A stretch of DNA of 64,000 nt from Curtobacterium sp. Leaf183 (GCF_001424385.1 NZ_LMPO01000008.1:736674-800673), one strand, 5' to 3'; numbered from the stretch's first letter, positions 9,178 through 18,081 are shown. Notes: generated by a model from the sequence alone, not told the origin. Made by a program: numbers and translations.

Positions 9178-10579
9178 TTGCGGTCACCTCCGTCGAGGAC
9201 GACTCGGGATGGGCCTGTCGCGCTCTCTTCCGCCGCCAGGACGCGAGCGTCGATCCGAAAGCCAGGCTCGCCAGGACGCCGAAGCCGGAGAGGTAGATGT
9301 TTCCACTTGCTGCCGTGACGAGGCAGAACACCGACGCAGCCGCCGCGACGTCGTTGTCCCCCGACCTCAGGTTCGACAACGCGGCCACCGCCACGACCAT
9401 CAGGCTCAAGACAGTTCCGAGCGCTGCCACGACGCCGAAGTTGACCAGTAAATCGACCACCACATTGTCGTAACGCAGACCACTGGAGTTACCAACCAGA
9501 AACCTACTGGGCTCGCGAAGAAGTGCGAGGATCTCCAGTCGTTGTTGCAGTGAATTATCCGTGGCCGCATCGAATTGACCGTATCTGCTGCCGGAGAACA
9601 GGGCGCTCGTTCCGGCGAGGCGCCCCTGCACATAGTTTAGCGCGAACAACAACCCGGCTAGGAAGATCACAGGTACAACGCGACTCAGGCCTTTTGCTCG
9701 GAGGAAGAGGATGGCGCACAACGCGATGGCGACGCCCAAGATCGCGGTCCTGACACCTGAGAGGAGCATCGGGAACAGGAGGAATGCGACGAGTAACACT
9801 GCTGAGACCCGACTCTTCCCCCTGGTCGTGAGCGCCCTGCTCGCGGCGATTGTCACACAGAGTCCGAGAATGAAGGCGTATGGCCCGGGGGCTTCAGACG
9901 GCCCGAACACCCTCACCTGCATGGGCAGGGCCTGGCCGATGCTTCGCAAGCCCGAGCTGAGCATCCACGCGCGGTCCCAACCCGGCAAGACGTAGAACTG
10001 CAGTATGCCATAGGCGCCGCTCACGACACCGAGCAACGGCAGACACCGTTCGAGGAACGGCCACACGTCCGGCACCACTCCAGCGGACACCCCGCTCGCA
10101 ACTCCGAGACACGCCAGGATTGCAACCGCGCTGAAAATCCCAGCTGTCGACGCCCCACGAGTTGCAACCAGGGTTCCTGCTACTGAGACGAGAACCAGTA
10201 GGGCGGCAAGGTTGAATGTACGAACACCGCCACGTGCGCGAAACATCTGTCTCAGTGAAGCGAGGAGAACGACGAGGACCGCAACGACCAGGACTATCGC
10301 CAACGGGTCATTGTCTGAATCGGTACCGTCGGCGAGAAGCCGACGCAGCAACGGTATGAATGGAACAAGGACTACGATCGCGCCCAACATGACAGCGCGG
10401 TTGAAGGCAGCAGCCATACCGAAGATGAGTAGCGCGAACACAGCTACCTGCAGACCCGCCCTTGTTGCCAAGAACACAATCGCGACAGTGAGTAGCACAC
10501 CAGCGCCGATGAAGCCGACGCTTCCGGAAAAGCGCCCGGTGGGAGCCGGGAGGAACCTGCGCTCGATCATTTCACTCAC
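9170..10579 (-). CDS. O-antigen polymerase/ligase-like membrane protein (Wzy-type)
   Basis: 469 residues with about ten to twelve transmembrane helices and a periplasmic-type loop around PSEAPGPYAFILGL, as in the Wzy_C/O-antigen ligase superfamily. The likely job is polymerising flipped repeat units outside the membrane. GTG at 10579 overlaps the stop of the GT2 gene (GTGA); an ATG three codons in (10570) is an alternative. It sits among glycosyltransferases and is matched by the flippase at 4553-5806. Sequence alone cannot separate polymerase from ligase activity. Confidence 0.75.
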   Translation of the reverse strand: MSEMIERRFLPAPTGRFSGSVGFIGAGVLLTVAIVFLATRAGLQVAVFALLIFGMAAAFNRAVMLGAIVVLVPFIPLLRRLLADGTDSDNDPLAIVLVVAVLVVLLASLRQMFRARGGVRTFNLAALLVLVSVAGTLVATRGASTAGIFSAVAILACLGVASGVSAGVVPDVWPFLERCLPLLGVVSGAYGILQFYVLPGWDRAWMLSSGLRSIGQALPMQVRVFGPSEAPGPYAFILGLCVTIAASRALTTRGKSRVSAVLLVAFLLFPMLLSGVRTAILGVAIALCAILFLRAKGLSRVVPVIFLAGLLFALNYVQGRLAGTSALFSGSRYGQFDAATDNSLQQRLEILALLREPSRFLVGNSSGLRYDNVVVDLLVNFGVVAALGTVLSLMVVAVAALSNLRSGDNDVAAAASVFCLVTAASGNIYLSGFGVLASLAFGSTLASWRRKRARQAHPESSSTEVTANG

Positions 10580-11502
10580 TCGGATACACGCTTCACTCGA
10601 CCACGACGCATCCGCGAACCTCGACGGCTTCCATCAAGCAGACCACGTACCCCGGCCCTCAGTTGCACAAATCCTTGGTCACTGACTGGGGCCAAGAGAA
10701 GCCCCGGAGCGCCGCGGTCTCCGAGGAAGATCGCGCGAATGAGGAAGACTCCCCATGTCAACGACATCCCAGCGAATTGCAGCGCAGCTGCCTCGTTGGA
10801 GCGCCGCACGAAGGTGCGCTGCGGGTCAGCCGTCACTCGACCATCTCCAAGCCCTCGCTCCGCGGGAAAGTGGTCGACCTGAATTGATGGGTCATACGTC
10901 ACCTCATAGCCCTGGGCAAGTACCGCGAGGCTCAGAACGAACTCATTCCGAACCTGTGCGCCGCTCCCGGTGACGAGGTCTGCAAGCGGTATGGAATCCA
11001 CGGCTCGCCGCCGCATACTCATGTTGGCCCCCTTCACGTGGTGAGCTGCGCGAGGCGGCCCCTGGCCACGATGATGGTTTCCGATCACCTTGCCACGGCG
11101 GAGCAGACCTACAGGGAGGCCAGCGCCGCCAGTAGATGCGTCTCCTCCGACGTTGTCCCGCCCACCGAGCAAGCCCAGCCTCGGATTCGAGATGAACGAA
11201 TCCCTGACTTGTTCGAGCCATGTGGGATGAGCGCGAGCATCATCGTCGATGAACGCGATGATGTCAGTCGTCGCGTTGGCTATACCCCTCTCCAGCGCGA
11301 GAGCCAGGCCAGGTCGTTCGACCCACGCCACTGACGCCCCAGCCTCGCGCGCAGTGCGTGACGTTGCTTCGTCGGTCACCTGGGCGACAACGATCACCTC
11401 GTCAGCGCTCACACCCTGTTCCGCCACGGAGCGGAGACACTCGGAGAGGTCGCGCGGCCGCCCGACGCTAGCGATCACTACGCCCACGGTCGTATCAGTC
11501 AA
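10576..11502 (-). CDS. family 2 glycosyltransferase
   Basis: 308 residues from a TTG start at 11502. GT-A fold signs: VGVVIASVGRPRDLSECLRS at the N-terminus, the metal-binding FIDDDARAHPTW, and KGANMSMRRRAV in the acceptor region. A longer reading from 11556 would overlap the preceding gene by 62 bases. TTG at 11502 has AGAGGAA upstream and overlaps the preceding stop by only eight bases, so I prefer it. An inverting sugar transfer to the lipid-linked intermediate is expected. The C-terminal part has one hydrophobic stretch that may touch the membrane. Confidence 0.8.
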   Translation of the reverse strand: MTDTTVGVVIASVGRPRDLSECLRSVAEQGVSADEVIVVAQVTDEATSRTAREAGASVAWVERPGLALALERGIANATTDIIAFIDDDARAHPTWLEQVRDSFISNPRLGLLGGRDNVGGDASTGGAGLPVGLLRRGKVIGNHHRGQGPPRAAHHVKGANMSMRRRAVDSIPLADLVTGSGAQVRNEFVLSLAVLAQGYEVTYDPSIQVDHFPAERGLGDGRVTADPQRTFVRRSNEAAALQFAGMSLTWGVFLIRAIFLGDRGAPGLLLAPVSDQGFVQLRAGVRGLLDGSRRGSRMRRGRVKRVSE

Positions 11503-12637
11503 CGATGTTCCTCTTCGCGTAAGCGGTGTCTTCGCCGATGTGTTCCGGGTCAGCAAGGTTCTCCACGGTGTCGGTCACCACTTGCTTGAGCTTGCGTTCG
11601 AATTCCTCGAAGGAAAAACGGGCGGCATGTGCTCTGATCTTCGCGGAGTCCCAGTGTCGAGGGAAGGTCTCCACCGAGTTCACAATCCCCCGGATCGATG
11701 TGTCCTCGATGAACAAACCCGACGTTCCCTCGTCCAGGCTGTCGAGGAAGCCGCCTGCCTTCACCAGCAGAGCGGGAGTGCCGAACGAGTTGGCTTCGAT
11801 CGGTGTCAACCCGAAATCTTCCTTCGAGACGCTGAGAAGCGCCGTCGCTCGGTCGTACAGCCACCGCAGTTCCGCTTCGGCCACGTCGTTGATAACGAAG
11901 ACGTTCCGGGAGGAATCTTCTCGCCTCCCCCCTACCACCACGAGGTTCTCGTGCGGCATCTCCTCGAAGGCTGCTATGAGGTTTGCAGTGCCCTTGTAGC
12001 CACGTTGACGTCCGACCGTGAGGAAGAATCCGTCGGGAACTCCGCCAGGCCGAGTCTGCCAAGCACTTGGATCGATCGTGACGGGAGGATGGATGATCTG
12101 AGCGTCGATCCCGTAGGCAGTTTTTATACGGGCCGCCACGCTCGCGGAATTTGCAATGTATCGGTCGACGCTTTTCGCCGCTCGCTGATCCCATCGAAAG
12201 AGCACCGGTCGGAGAGCCCCGAGGGCCAATCGAACCCACAAGGAACGCTCAATGAGGTACTCGTCTGTCTGGTAGATCCACCGGGGTGGATTGTGACAGT
12301 AGACCACTTTCACGGTTTCTTGTGACACACGCACCGCGTGCGCCCATCCAGACGAACTGACAAGTACCGCTGCTGCTGACACCGGCCGGCGGAGCGTCCA
12401 CGCGTAGTGGAGTACTGGGAGGGCGAGTTGCGGATTGCGTCGGAAGGTACGCACGCGATTCAAGAGAGACGGGCGAACGTCGACCGCTGAGTAACCCGGG
12501 TAGCTGGCAGCCGGGTCGTACAACGCCGTCATGAATCGTGTGCCTGGGTACATCCGGGTAAGGACGAGAGCAACGCGTTCCGCGCCACCGCGCTGCGTGG
12601 AGTAATCGTGAGCGATGACCACTTCGGTCTCAGTCAT
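11495..12637 (-). CDS. family 4 glycosyltransferase (mannosyltransferase-like)
   Basis: 380 residues. The start is set by TGATG at 12639-12635, where the ATG overlaps the stop of the glycosylphosphotransferase by one base. The N-terminus is VVIAHDYSTQRGGAERV, and CHNPPRWIY matches the WbaZ/PimB-like group. ANSASVAARIKTAYG and SKEDFGLTPIEANSFGTPAL hold the donor-binding E-x7-E motif. It probably adds the second sugar after the priming enzyme encoded directly upstream; that order is inference from position. From here downstream the GC content drops noticeably. Confidence 0.82.
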   Translation of the reverse strand: MTETEVVIAHDYSTQRGGAERVALVLTRMYPGTRFMTALYDPAASYPGYSAVDVRPSLLNRVRTFRRNPQLALPVLHYAWTLRRPVSAAAVLVSSSGWAHAVRVSQETVKVVYCHNPPRWIYQTDEYLIERSLWVRLALGALRPVLFRWDQRAAKSVDRYIANSASVAARIKTAYGIDAQIIHPPVTIDPSAWQTRPGGVPDGFFLTVGRQRGYKGTANLIAAFEEMPHENLVVVGGRREDSSRNVFVINDVAEAELRWLYDRATALLSVSKEDFGLTPIEANSFGTPALLVKAGGFLDSLDEGTSGLFIEDTSIRGIVNSVETFPRHWDSAKIRAHAARFSFEEFERKLKQVVTDTVENLADPEHIGEDTAYAKRNIVD

Positions 12638-14103
12638 CAGTACGCTCCCCCACTGCTCGTTACGGCCTTTAGAGTTCTCCAGAGGATGACGAGATCGGTC
12701 ACCAGTGACCAGTTCTCCACGTAGTACAGGTCCAGCCGTACCGAGTCCTCCCACGACAGGTCCGACCGTCCGCTGACCTGCCACAACCCGGTCATCCCGG
12801 GCTTGACCAGGAACCGACGGTGGACGTGGACGTCATATCGCTCGACTTCACGCGCCAGCGGCGGACGGGGCCCGACGAGTGACATGTTCCCGAGTAACAC
12901 GTTGAACAGCTGCGGCACCTCGTCCAGGCTGTAGCGGCGCATGAAGGCACCGATCCGGGTGACGCGGGGGTCGTTGCGCATCTTGAAGAGCACGTCGTTG
13001 CCCTCGGCGCGGTCGAGTGTGCTGAGCTCCTGCAGCCGGTCCTCGGCGTCGACGACCATCGAGCGGAACTTGACCATGTGGAAGGTGCTGCCGTTCAGGC
13101 CGACGCGCTCCTGCAGGAAGAAGACCGGCCCGGGCGAAGTCGCCTTCACCAGGATCGCCAGGACGAGCAGGACGGGCGACAACACGATGAGCAGGATCGC
13201 CGACCCGATCAGGTCGAACGCCCGCTTGGTGTAGAGCTTCCGGCCCGAATAGGTCGGGGTCTCCACGTGGATGAGCGGCAGGCCCTGCACCGGACGCGTG
13301 TGGATCCGCGGTCCACCGATGTCCGTCAGGCTCGGTGCGACCACCAGGTGCTGGCGGCCGGGCTCGAGCGACCAGCTCAGCTGCCGGACACGCTCGGGCG
13401 GCAGGTCGTCGGAGCTGGTGATCACGACCGTGTCGGCCCCGGTCTCCCGGAGGGCGTCGGCCAGGTCGTCGAACCCGCCGTGGCACTGGATCGTCGAGCC
13501 GGGGAGCAGGCCTCGAAGACCGGTCGACACCGCTGCGCCGACGACGCGATAGCCGGCCTCGGGCGTGCGTCCGAGCTCGCGGCCGATGTGGAGCACGCTC
13601 GCTGGTGAACCGACGAGCAGCACGCGCGCCGAGAACGCACCGTGCTTGCGCTGGGCAACGAGCCACTGTCGCCAGATCCAGCGGGACAGCAGCAGCACGA
13701 GGATGCCGATGGGGAACGCGATCAACACGTATCCGCGTGCCAGATCGACGTGCAGCAGGAACGCGGCGATCGCCAGCAGACCGAACACGCGCACGCTCGA
13801 GTCGGCCACGAGCCGGTACTCCACGCTGCCGACGCCGATGACGCGGTCGCCTCGGGTGTCGTAGAGGGCCAGAGCGCTCATCCACACGACGATGACGACG
13901 ATCGAGATGCCGAAGTAGCTGAGACGAACGTCCGCGGTGTTCGTCGACAGATTCGAGAACAGGCCGAGCCACAGGATCTGCACGCCGAACACGACCCAGA
14001 TCAGGGCGAGCAGGTCGGTGATCAGCACACCGCGCGAGTACCGGCGGCTCCAGTCCTCGGTGGCGCCCGTCGCCTGCGGCGCCCGGATCGCGTCCGCGGT
14101 CAC
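12637..14103 (-). CDS. exopolysaccharide polyprenyl glycosylphosphotransferase (priming enzyme)
   Basis: About 488 residues. Four to five membrane helices at the N-terminus, a soluble Rossmann-like middle domain (RVLLVGSPASVLHIGREL), then a fifth helix and the bacterial sugar transferase domain. The latter shows KRAFDLIGSAILLIVLSPVL, KFRSMVVDAEDR, RRYSLDEVPQLFNVLLGNMS, VGPRPPL and KPGMTGLWQVSGRS. The enzyme moves sugar-1-phosphate from a nucleotide sugar to undecaprenyl phosphate and so starts each repeat unit. GTG at 14103 has GGGGG six bases upstream; GTG at 14133 would overlap the Asp-box gene. It is tightly linked to the BY-kinase and the first glycosyltransferase. Confidence 0.9.
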   Translation of the reverse strand: MTADAIRAPQATGATEDWSRRYSRGVLITDLLALIWVVFGVQILWLGLFSNLSTNTADVRLSYFGISIVVIVVWMSALALYDTRGDRVIGVGSVEYRLVADSSVRVFGLLAIAAFLLHVDLARGYVLIAFPIGILVLLLSRWIWRQWLVAQRKHGAFSARVLLVGSPASVLHIGRELGRTPEAGYRVVGAAVSTGLRGLLPGSTIQCHGGFDDLADALRETGADTVVITSSDDLPPERVRQLSWSLEPGRQHLVVAPSLTDIGGPRIHTRPVQGLPLIHVETPTYSGRKLYTKRAFDLIGSAILLIVLSPVLLVLAILVKATSPGPVFFLQERVGLNGSTFHMVKFRSMVVDAEDRLQELSTLDRAEGNDVLFKMRNDPRVTRIGAFMRRYSLDEVPQLFNVLLGNMSLVGPRPPLAREVERYDVHVHRRFLVKPGMTGLWQVSGRSDLSWEDSVRLDLYYVENWSLVTDLVILWRTLKAVTSSGGAY

Positions 14104-14116
14104 GGACAGCCCCCGG

Positions 14117-15079
14117 TCACCACGTCTTGCCACCGTCCACCGACACCGCGACCCGGTCCCCGGCCCACGCCCACAGCGTCGACCCGGCCAGGTCGATCGC
14201 CACGGGCCCCTCGGACCCGCCGTCCTGCCAGCACCCGATCGGGCTGACCTGCGACCCGGCGGTCACGCGCGCCGCCGGCAGGCGCACGATCTGCACCCCG
14301 TCGCACGTCGAGGACCCGAGCCGCGCCAACGTGTACGTGTCCCCGGCGTCGGCGATCGCCCGGATGCCCGGCAGCGGCACCTCGACCCACGCGCCGGTCC
14401 CGCTGCGCCACGAGACCTGGCGCCCGCACGCGACGAGCGTCGTGTACTGCCCCTGGTACGCGTCGACCGGTTCGGCACAGGGCGACTCGACCTGGCCGGT
14501 GGACAGCACGATGGAGGCGTCGCGGATCCCTGCGCCGGCTGCCCCGGGCTGGCCGGCACTCCAGGTGGCACCCGCGTCGACACTGGTCCGCACGGACGGC
14601 GAGCAGTCGTCGCCGACCATGGCCAGCACCGACAGCTGCTCGGTCGTGGCGCGCAGCGCCGTCACGGCGCGCACGTCGTCGGCGAGCGCGACGGCGACCC
14701 ACGTCGCCCCGCCGTCCACGGAGTGCTCCAGCACCGGCTGCCCAGCGGGACACGACCCACTGGAGGCTCGCCAAGCCTCCTTGCCGTTGATCGCGGAGAG
14801 CAGGTGGCGGGCTGATGCGCCGTCAGCGGCTCCGGCCTCCGCCGGTGCGGTGGGCGTGCCGGAGGCACCGGGCGTCGCCGAGGACGGCGACCGTGGGGTG
14901 CTCGAGTACGTGGGGATCGGACCGGCCGGACCGTTCTGCTCGGGCGCGGTTCGGCCGAGCGCCAGCGAGACGAGCACCACGTCGACGACCACCAGCACGA
15001 CCACGACGGCGGCGACCCAGATCAGGGTCGTCCGCGGGAGTGACCGTCCCAGGCCTCGGACCCCCCGGCGCGTGTCCAT
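14117..15079 (-). CDS. membrane-anchored Asp-box (BNR repeat) protein
   Basis: 320 residues. A basic N-terminus is followed by one transmembrane helix (about 17-41), a Pro/Ser/Thr/Ala-rich linker, and an extracellular domain with three Asp-box motifs: SVDGGATW, SVDAGATW and, at the very C-terminus, SVDGGKTW. Asp-boxes fold into beta-propeller blades seen in sialidases and other sugar-binding proteins, but no sialidase catalytic residues are evident. ATG at 15079 has GGGG upstream; an in-frame TTG at 15088 is less likely. It lies 15 bases after the BY-kinase stop and just before the priming enzyme, so a part in export or sensing of the polymer is a fair inference. Exact function unknown. Confidence 0.75.
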   Translation of the reverse strand: MDTRRGVRGLGRSLPRTTLIWVAAVVVVLVVVDVVLVSLALGRTAPEQNGPAGPIPTYSSTPRSPSSATPGASGTPTAPAEAGAADGASARHLLSAINGKEAWRASSGSCPAGQPVLEHSVDGGATWVAVALADDVRAVTALRATTEQLSVLAMVGDDCSPSVRTSVDAGATWSAGQPGAAGAGIRDASIVLSTGQVESPCAEPVDAYQGQYTTLVACGRQVSWRSGTGAWVEVPLPGIRAIADAGDTYTLARLGSSTCDGVQIVRLPAARVTAGSQVSPIGCWQDGGSEGPVAIDLAGSTLWAWAGDRVAVSVDGGKTW

Positions 15080-15094
15080 GTCCCCCAACCCCTC

Positions 15095-16543
15095 TCAGCG
15101 TTCCGCGCGGCGGAGGGCGCTGAGCTTGCCCGGACGCTTGGGCGGCTTGACCGCGGCCGGAGCCTTGTCGTCGTCCTGACCGGTGCCGTACCCGTAGCCG
15201 TACCCGTAGCGGCCGTAGCCGTAGGCACCCGGGCCCTTGACCGGCATCATCGTGATGACGAAGCCCGCGATGGGTGCGCCGACGTTCTCGAGCGATGCGA
15301 CGGCGGCCGCCAGCTGGCCCTTGTGCGTCTTGCCGGAGGCGACGGCCAGGATCGCGCCGCTCGCCTTCTTCGACAGGATCGCCGCGTCGGTGACGGGCAG
15401 CAGGGGCGGTGCGTCGAAGAGCACGTAGTCGAACTGGCCCTCGAGCCGGGCGATCAGGTCCTGCATCGCCAGCGAGCCGAGCAGCTCGGACGGGTTCGGC
15501 GGGATCGGGCCGGCGGGCAGGACGACCAGGTTGCCGCGACCCCAGGGGTGCGCGACGTCCTCGAGCTCGGCGCGGCCGATCAGCACGTCGGTGAGGCCGG
15601 CGCTGCCCTCGACCTCCATGTACTCGGCGACACGGGGACGGCGCAGGTCGGCGTCGATCAGGATCACGCGGAAGCCGGCGCTGTCGAGCGCGATCGCCAG
15701 GTTCGCGACGGTGGTGCTCTTGCCCTCGGACTGCATCGACGACGTCATGACGAAGGTGCGCGAGCCGGTACCGAGGTCCAGGAACTGCAGGTTCGTGCGC
15801 AGCGTGCGGAAGGACTCGGCGCGGGGGCTGCGGGGGTCGACCTGCACGATGAGCGGTCGCTCGGACGCCTTGCTGTCGAATGCGATGCCGCCGACCACGG
15901 GCTTCTCGCTGATCTTCTCGACGTCGAGCTCGGTGCGGACGCGGTTGTCGAGCGTCTCGCGCAGCACGGCGATGCCGATGCCGAGTGCCAGACCGACCAG
16001 CAGTCCGAGCGCCACGTTGACCGGCACGTTCGGGCTGATCGGCTTGCTCGGGACGTCGGCCTGCTTCACGCGGGTGAGCTTGACGGTGCTGGCGCCGTTC
16101 GCGTCCGTCGCCTCGATGTCCTGCACGACGTTGGTCAGGCTCTGCGAGGTCGCGTTCGCGATGTTCGCCGCCTGCACCGGGTCGGTGTCGTTGACGGAGA
16201 TCGAGATCAGCGTGGTGCTGGTCGGCGCGGTCGCGGTGACCATCGTCGCGAGCTGGTCGGCGTTCATGTCGAGCTTGAGCGACGAGATCACGGGCAGCAG
16301 GACGATCGGCGTCGACACCAGGTTCGAGTACGTCAGCACGCGCTGCTGCGTGAACGTGTTGCCCTGGGCCAGGTCACTGGCGCTGCCGGAGGTCTCCGTG
16401 GAGACGAACACCTGAGCGGATGCCGAGTAGACCGGCTTCTTGACGAGGGAGAACCCCGCCGCGGCCGCCACGCCGACGAGTGCGAGCACCAGGATGAGGA
16501 CCCATCCCTTGCGCAGCACTGTGATGTAGTCGCGGAGTTCCAC
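15095..16543 (-). CDS. Wzz/BY-kinase: polysaccharide co-polymerase and tyrosine autokinase
   Basis: 482 residues from GTG at 16543, which has GGAAGG seven bases upstream. An N-terminal Wzz domain (VELRDYITVLRKGW) is bounded by two membrane helices (about 14-33 and 173-196). The cytoplasmic ATPase has Walker A (TSSMQSEGKST, about 267-277) and Walker A-prime (VILIDADLRRP, about 293-303). The C-terminus has a tyrosine cluster (AYGYGRYGYGYGYG) that is the expected autophosphorylation site. Such enzymes control chain length of surface polysaccharides, reset by a tyrosine phosphatase; a low-molecular-weight phosphatase gene lies at 26476-27039. It heads the exopolysaccharide operon. Kinase and co-polymerase are fused in one chain. 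Confidence 0.92.
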   Translation of the reverse strand: MELRDYITVLRKGWVLILVLALVGVAAAAGFSLVKKPVYSASAQVFVSTETSGSASDLAQGNTFTQQRVLTYSNLVSTPIVLLPVISSLKLDMNADQLATMVTATAPTSTTLISISVNDTDPVQAANIANATSQSLTNVVQDIEATDANGASTVKLTRVKQADVPSKPISPNVPVNVALGLLVGLALGIGIAVLRETLDNRVRTELDVEKISEKPVVGGIAFDSKASERPLIVQVDPRSPRAESFRTLRTNLQFLDLGTGSRTFVMTSSMQSEGKSTTVANLAIALDSAGFRVILIDADLRRPRVAEYMEVEGSAGLTDVLIGRAELEDVAHPWGRGNLVVLPAGPIPPNPSELLGSLAMQDLIARLEGQFDYVLFDAPPLLPVTDAAILSKKASGAILAVASGKTHKGQLAAAVASLENVGAPIAGFVITMMPVKGPGAYGYGRYGYGYGYGTGQDDDKAPAAVKPPKRPGKLSALRRAER

Positions 16544-16630
16544 GCGTCTGCCTTCCCCGATCCCAACCGCTCCTGTGGTCCCGACACAGGTAGACCGGGA
16601 TACTCCCAGCGCACGGCATACAAATAGTGC

Positions 16631-16657
16631 CACATCTTCGAGCCGAACTCGGATGTG
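16631..16657. promoter_or_regulatory. inverted repeat in the divergent promoter region of the exopolysaccharide operon
   Basis: CACATC and GATGTG flank an inner CGAG/CTCG pair in a 27-bp interrupted palindrome. It lies between the BY-kinase start (16543) and the CPBP protease start (16696). An AT-rich segment (CATACAAATAGTG) just to its left could be the -10 region for the minus-strand operon. The palindrome could be an operator. No regulator is identified. Confidence 0.4.
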
Positions 16658-16695
16658 CACCGCTCGGGGCAGAACGGGTCCTCTACGGTTGCCCC

Positions 16696-17418
16696 ATGAC
16701 CTCCGAGTCGGCCCAGCCCACCACCGAGCCCGACACCACTCGACAGCGGGACCTGGTCGTCCTGCTCGTCGCTCTGGGCGCGGCGGTCGTCCTGGCCCGC
16801 GTGGTGGGCGGGATCTCGCGGTCCGGCGGCATCCCGTCGCCGGTCATGCAGGTGCTGGTCGCCGACCTCGCCGTGTGGGTGCCGCTCGTGGCCGGAGCCG
16901 CCTGGGTCCTGCGTCGCAGCGACCGCTCGCGCTTCGCGTCACGACTGCGTCTCGATCTGGGCGACGTCGTGTTCGCCATCGGGATCGTCATCATCTGCCG
17001 CGTGCTCGACGTGTTCCTGTCGATCTCCTTCACGGGCACGACGGGCCTGACCCCGGCGCCGTCCCTCGGCACGCCGGACATCGGGCTGCTGGTGGTGTCG
17101 GCGATCGGCATCGTGCTCGTCAGCCCGTTCCTCGAAGAGGTGGTGTTCCGCGGGCTCTTCCAGCGGCGCCTGGCGGACGAGCTCACGCCCCGCACGCGGT
17201 TCCTGGCCGTGCTGCTGACCGCGTTCCTGTTCGCGCTGCTGCACCTGCTGCTCGGAGCGGCGTCGACGCAACTCGGCGGGGTGCAGGTCTTCACGACGAC
17301 CTTCGCGCTCGGCCTGCTCACCGGCACCCTGGTCGCGATGACCGGGCGCATCGGCGGCGCGGTCTTGGCGCACGTGCTGTTCAACGCCGTGGCCGTCGTT
17401 GCCACCTGGCCGCGCTGA
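16696..17418 (+). CDS. CPBP family intramembrane glutamic endopeptidase
   Basis: 240 residues with six to seven membrane helices. The catalytic motifs of the CPBP (Abi) family are present: EEVVFRGLFQRRL, LLHLLLGA and HVLFNAVAVV. Eukaryotic relatives remove the last three residues of prenylated proteins; the bacterial substrate is usually unknown. The start at ATG 16696 follows the usual basic/polar N-terminus (MTSESAQPTTEP). It is transcribed away from the exopolysaccharide operon and shares its 152-bp control region, which may mean nothing more than proximity. Confidence 0.8.
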   Translation: MTSESAQPTTEPDTTRQRDLVVLLVALGAAVVLARVVGGISRSGGIPSPVMQVLVADLAVWVPLVAGAAWVLRRSDRSRFASRLRLDLGDVVFAIGIVIICRVLDVFLSISFTGTTGLTPAPSLGTPDIGLLVVSAIGIVLVSPFLEEVVFRGLFQRRLADELTPRTRFLAVLLTAFLFALLHLLLGAASTQLGGVQVFTTTFALGLLTGTLVAMTGRIGGAVLAHVLFNAVAVVATWPR

Positions 17419-17502
17419 ACGAGGACGCCGACGCGCCGCCCCGACCGTCGCGGTCGAGGCCGCAGCGTCGGCGGCGGTGTGCTGGTGCTGGTCGACCGGG
17501 TG

Positions 17503-17835
17503 CTAGTCGACCGGGCGGATGACCGTCGGCAGCATGACGTGCAGTCGGTCGGCCAGGTTGGCCTGGGCGTCCTCGAGCGACGCGAAGTCGCCGACGACCA
17601 TGCCGAAGGTGTCCGAGGCGACGTAGCGACCGCCGAGCTTGTCGACGGAACCACCGAAGTAGCCGCCGTAGTTGGCGATCCACTCGCCGTCGGTCTCCTG
17701 CGTCCAGGACAGGCGGGCGCGCTGGGCACGCTGGCCGGTGACTGCCTCGGCTTCGAGGATCGCCATGATGTCGACGGTCTCGGTGTCGACGGTGACCTCG
17801 CGCGGCGTCGCGGTCTGCGTGGTGGTCGTGCTCAT
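17503..17835 (-). CDS. conserved hypothetical protein (110 aa)
   Basis: Soluble, acidic product starting MSTTTTQTATPREV, with ATG at 17835 and AGGAG seven bases upstream. The central part (RLSWTQETDGEWIANYGGYFGGSV) looks like a beta-sheet with a DGEW pattern; the C-terminal part is helical (ASLEDAQANLADRLHV). I do not recognise the family. It is a single gene divergent from the PP2C phosphatase gene at 18082, separated by 246 bases with two inverted repeats, and convergent with the CPBP gene. Confidence 0.65.
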   Translation of the reverse strand: MSTTTTQTATPREVTVDTETVDIMAILEAEAVTGQRAQRARLSWTQETDGEWIANYGGYFGGSVDKLGGRYVASDTFGMVVGDFASLEDAQANLADRLHVMLPTVIRPVD

Positions 17836-17912
17836 GGCGGTGCTCCTGTCACGTTCGGGGTACGTCTTGCGGTGATGACAACCTACGACGACATCGTCCC
17901 GGATCCCTAGCG

Positions 17913-17939
17913 TTGCGCGCCCTTTCACGGGTTGCGCAA
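17913..17939. promoter_or_regulatory. TTGCGC/GCGCAA inverted repeat
   Basis: A 27-bp interrupted palindrome (TTGCGC ... GCGCAA) lies upstream of the 110-residue protein gene in the divergent region with the PP2C phosphatase. It also contains a CCCTT/AAGGG pair in register. A protein-binding site is possible; nothing more can be said. Confidence 0.3.
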
Positions 17940-18002
17940 GGGAACGTCGTGATCATCCCCCCGGATCTGCGGGCAGCACGCCGCCGAGACGGGGTACACG
18001 CG

Positions 18003-18036
18003 CCCGAACGGGGTACCCCGGTGGCACGCGTTCGGG
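18003..18036. promoter_or_regulatory. CCCGAACG/CGTTCGGG inverted repeat before the PP2C gene
   Basis: An 8-bp perfect inverted repeat with a second palindrome (GGGGTACCCC, 18010-18019) near its centre, 46 bases upstream of the phosphatase start. It could be an operator or a leader hairpin. Confidence 0.35.
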
Positions 18037-18081
18037 GGGACTCGGGGACCCCATGACGGGCCGCCGGGCCACTAGCCTTCG

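Noticed and set aside
3423-12637. Prophage or integrative element as explanation for low GC
   Set aside because: No integrase, transposase, att-like repeats or phage genes are present; all genes fit polysaccharide synthesis.
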